A DNA stretch of 36,710 nucleotides, taken from NCBI GenBank assembly GCA_947063675.1, contig CAMSTM010000016.1, forward strand, positions 1 through 36,710. Reading direction: 5' to 3'. Of the stretch, positions 35,608 through 36,710 are shown piece after piece. The notes beneath the pieces were generated by a model. It had not been told where the DNA came from, made no database searches, and worked only from the letters and a program-made list of their open reading frames with translations. The translations under genes were made by a program, and so were the position numbers. The stretch comes from an uncultured Lachnospiraceae bacterium (GTDB lineage Bacteria > Bacillota > Clostridia > Lachnospirales > Lachnospiraceae). How positions within the stretch are numbered: position 1 is the stretch's first letter; the number at the start of each line of letters is the position of its first letter.

Positions 35608-36063
35608 TCAATCCTCCTCCATCATACTCTCCACATAACCGCCGTCCCAAAGCAATATTTTCAGTTTTTTCGCCGCCTCCACTGCCGGAGCGGTAAAATA
35701 CTGATTGGTCATTACGGCTCCCACCATCCTGTCATAATAGTCCCTGCCCGCGTAGGCTTCCTGAATCGCTTTGACCCCAACCGGCGCCGTGTAGCGTTTG
35801 CACTGAACGGCATATGTCACACCGTCCTTTTCCGCCAGAATATCTATTCCATAGTCTCCGCTGCCTCGTGTCACTTCCACCTCCACAAATCCCCTTCGTT
35901 CAAGCAAATCCGCGCAGAAATATTCAAATTCGTGGCCGTCCATATCCTCAAAGGCGTCTGTATATCTGCGGCGTCTTAAGAAAAACCAGACTGTAATTGC
36001 CGCAAAAATAAGAATAAGTATAATAATTGCCACTATTTTAAACAAAGAGACTATTTCCATCAT
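35608..36063 (-). CDS. Membrane-anchored Mrr-like restriction-endonuclease-fold protein
   Basis: A 151-aa protein. Residues 5-29 form a membrane helix (IVAIIILILIFAAITVWFF), followed by a basic patch (LRRRRY). Residues 40-140 are a compact Mrr-type nuclease domain: HEFEYFCADLLERRGF, the active-site Asp in GSGDYGIDILAEKDG, and the Q-x-K pair in YAVQCKRY. The catalytic residues appear intact, so nuclease activity is plausible, yet there is no methylase or specificity gene nearby. It starts 5 bases downstream of the GNAT gene. Such short anchored Mrr proteins are widespread in Firmicutes and their role is unsettled. Confidence 0.87.
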   Translation of the reverse strand: MMEIVSLFKIVAIIILILIFAAITVWFFLRRRRYTDAFEDMDGHEFEYFCADLLERRGFVEVEVTRGSGDYGIDILAEKDGVTYAVQCKRYTAPVGVKAIQEAYAGRDYYDRMVGAVMTNQYFTAPAVEAAKKLKILLWDGGYVESMMEED

Positions 36064-36068
36064 AGGTA

Positions 36069-36710
36069 TTATCCTGCACTTTCCTCATATGTCAGATTTT
36101 TAACAATATCGTTGTATACGGAACTCCCGTCAAGCGTGGTTCCGAATGTGTCAATCCAAAAGGGTTTATAACCGCACCTGTACGCCGTCATTTGCGAAGC
36201 GATATTCGTAACGGAAGCCGAGTAAAAAGGAACAATCCCCCGTGCCAGCAGTTCTCCCGTCAGGCCGCGCACCAGATATGTCCCAAGACCGGCGTTTCTG
36301 TAATCTTCCGCCACATCCACGCCGACTTCCCAGACATCTTCTATGGATGATTCTGCCGCACCGGCGACTCCGATAATCCGGTTATCCCTTTTTGCAATAA
36401 AAACCGCTTTCGTGGGTGTTAAGCCCTTATCGTCAAAGGCCAGAGAGTTTTCAAACCCTTTCAGACCGTTTAATTGCAGAATATCTTTGCCTTCAATATA
36501 CCTGCAGACGTAACCGCGGGCCATAGACCCATTTCCCGCATAACCACCGTCGGAAATATCCGGAATATAATGTATTGTCTGCCCATACACAAACGGTAAT
36601 TCAAAAATTTCATCCTTGCTCCTATTTGGCAGCAGTGTTTTGGCTTTTGTATGCCAGTCCTTAGATGTGCAGACCAATACACAATTTTTATATGCCAGTA
36701 TTTTAATGTA
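36069..36710 (-). CDS. GNAT-family N-acetyltransferase, N-terminus cut by window edge
   Basis: A C-terminal GNAT acetyltransferase domain that would move an acetyl group from acetyl-CoA to an unknown amine. The acetyl-CoA loop is seen in EVGVDVAEDYRNAGLGTYLVR, with the preceding strand AVFIAKRDNRIIGVAGAAE. The upstream part (ELPFVYGQTIHYIPD) is a conserved-looking N-terminal extension. The frame stays open past the track's TTG start at 36677 to the window end, reading YIKILAYKNCV, so the true start lies outside the window. The Mrr-like gene follows after 5 bases. Confidence 0.85.
   Translation of the reverse strand, partial: YIKILAYKNCVLVCTSKDWHTKAKTLLPNRSKDEIFELPFVYGQTIHYIPDISDGGYAGNGSMARGYVCRYIEGKDILQLNGLKGFENSLAFDDKGLTPTKAVFIAKRDNRIIGVAGAAESSIEDVWEVGVDVAEDYRNAGLGTYLVRGLTGELLARGIVPFYSASVTNIASQMTAYRCGYKPFWIDTFGTTLDGSSVYNDIVKNLTYEESAG

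Noticed and set aside
35608-36710. Mrr-like plus GNAT genes as a toxin-antitoxin or defence island
   Set aside because: The GNAT protein is longer than typical TacT-type toxins, no antitoxin-like small DNA-binding protein is adjacent, and no other defence genes are visible before the window ends.

Overview
The window looks like chromosomal DNA from a gut Lachnospiraceae-type member of the Clostridia (Bacillota). This is inferred from the gene content: a GH112 phosphorylase with ABC sugar-import genes, two GH130 phosphorylases with a cellobiose 2-epimerase, a DUF6465-type protein, a split transketolase, a SEC-C methionine aminopeptidase, and the hrcA-grpE-dnaK-dnaJ order under a CIRCE element. 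Shine-Dalgarno sites are strong and AGGAGG-like, and promoters are sigma-A type with 17-bp spacers. I see no phage genes, insertion sequences, CRISPR arrays, rRNA or tRNA. No gene-free stretch exceeds about 300 bases.

Layout. (1) 1-4760, plus strand: the end of a sugar-binding protein, two ABC permeases and a GH112 beta-galactoside phosphorylase, which together import and phosphorolyse a galactosyl disaccharide (probably lacto-N-biose/galacto-N-biose from mucin or milk glycans). (2) 4811-8263, minus strand: a likely operon of a 35-aa single-pass membrane protein missing from the ORF track, a VanW-family secreted protein, an AIR-synthase/HypE-like protein and a flavodoxin. (3) 8305-8916: a membrane-anchored TPR-like protein. 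(4) 9119-14250, minus strand: the class I heat-shock operon hrcA-grpE-dnaK-dnaJ with a perfect CIRCE operator and a near-consensus promoter. (5) 14401-14838: a lysine/alanine-rich, histone-H1-like protein of the DUF6465 type. (6) 15006-21436, minus strand: a beta-mannan-oligosaccharide operon (GH130 mannooligosaccharide phosphorylase, cellobiose 2-epimerase, GH130 mannosylglucose phosphorylase, manA) running on into an aminotransferase and uppP. Its promoter lies inside a 15-bp inverted repeat. (7) 21641-21829: a 62-aa orphan protein with its own promoter and terminator. (8) 21941-24827, minus strand: a GH2 beta-glucuronidase and a LacI-type regulator. (9) 24870-29995, minus strand: a Nudix hydrolase, glycerol kinase, an FAD oxidoreductase fused to DUF1667, and a GlpA-like dehydrogenase with a BFD-type [2Fe-2S] domain, forming an anaerobic glycerol/glycerol-3-phosphate module. 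(10) 30094-33501, minus strand: methionine aminopeptidase, ribulose-phosphate epimerase and both halves of a split transketolase. (11) 33601-36710: a DUF885 peptidase-like membrane protein, a membrane-anchored Mrr-type nuclease-fold protein, and a GNAT acetyltransferase cut by the window edge.

Taken together, the window joins several glycan-salvage routes (galactosyl-hexosamine, beta-mannan, glucuronides) to central metabolism (mannose-6-P isomerase, pentose phosphate enzymes, glycerol-3-P oxidation), next to housekeeping stress and envelope genes. No single locus is obviously a wholly new system. The best leads are the unlisted small membrane protein heading the VanW operon, the FAD oxidoreductase-DUF1667 fusion in the glycerol module, the HypE-like protein without the HypE C-terminal cysteine, and the dyad operator of the mannan operon.
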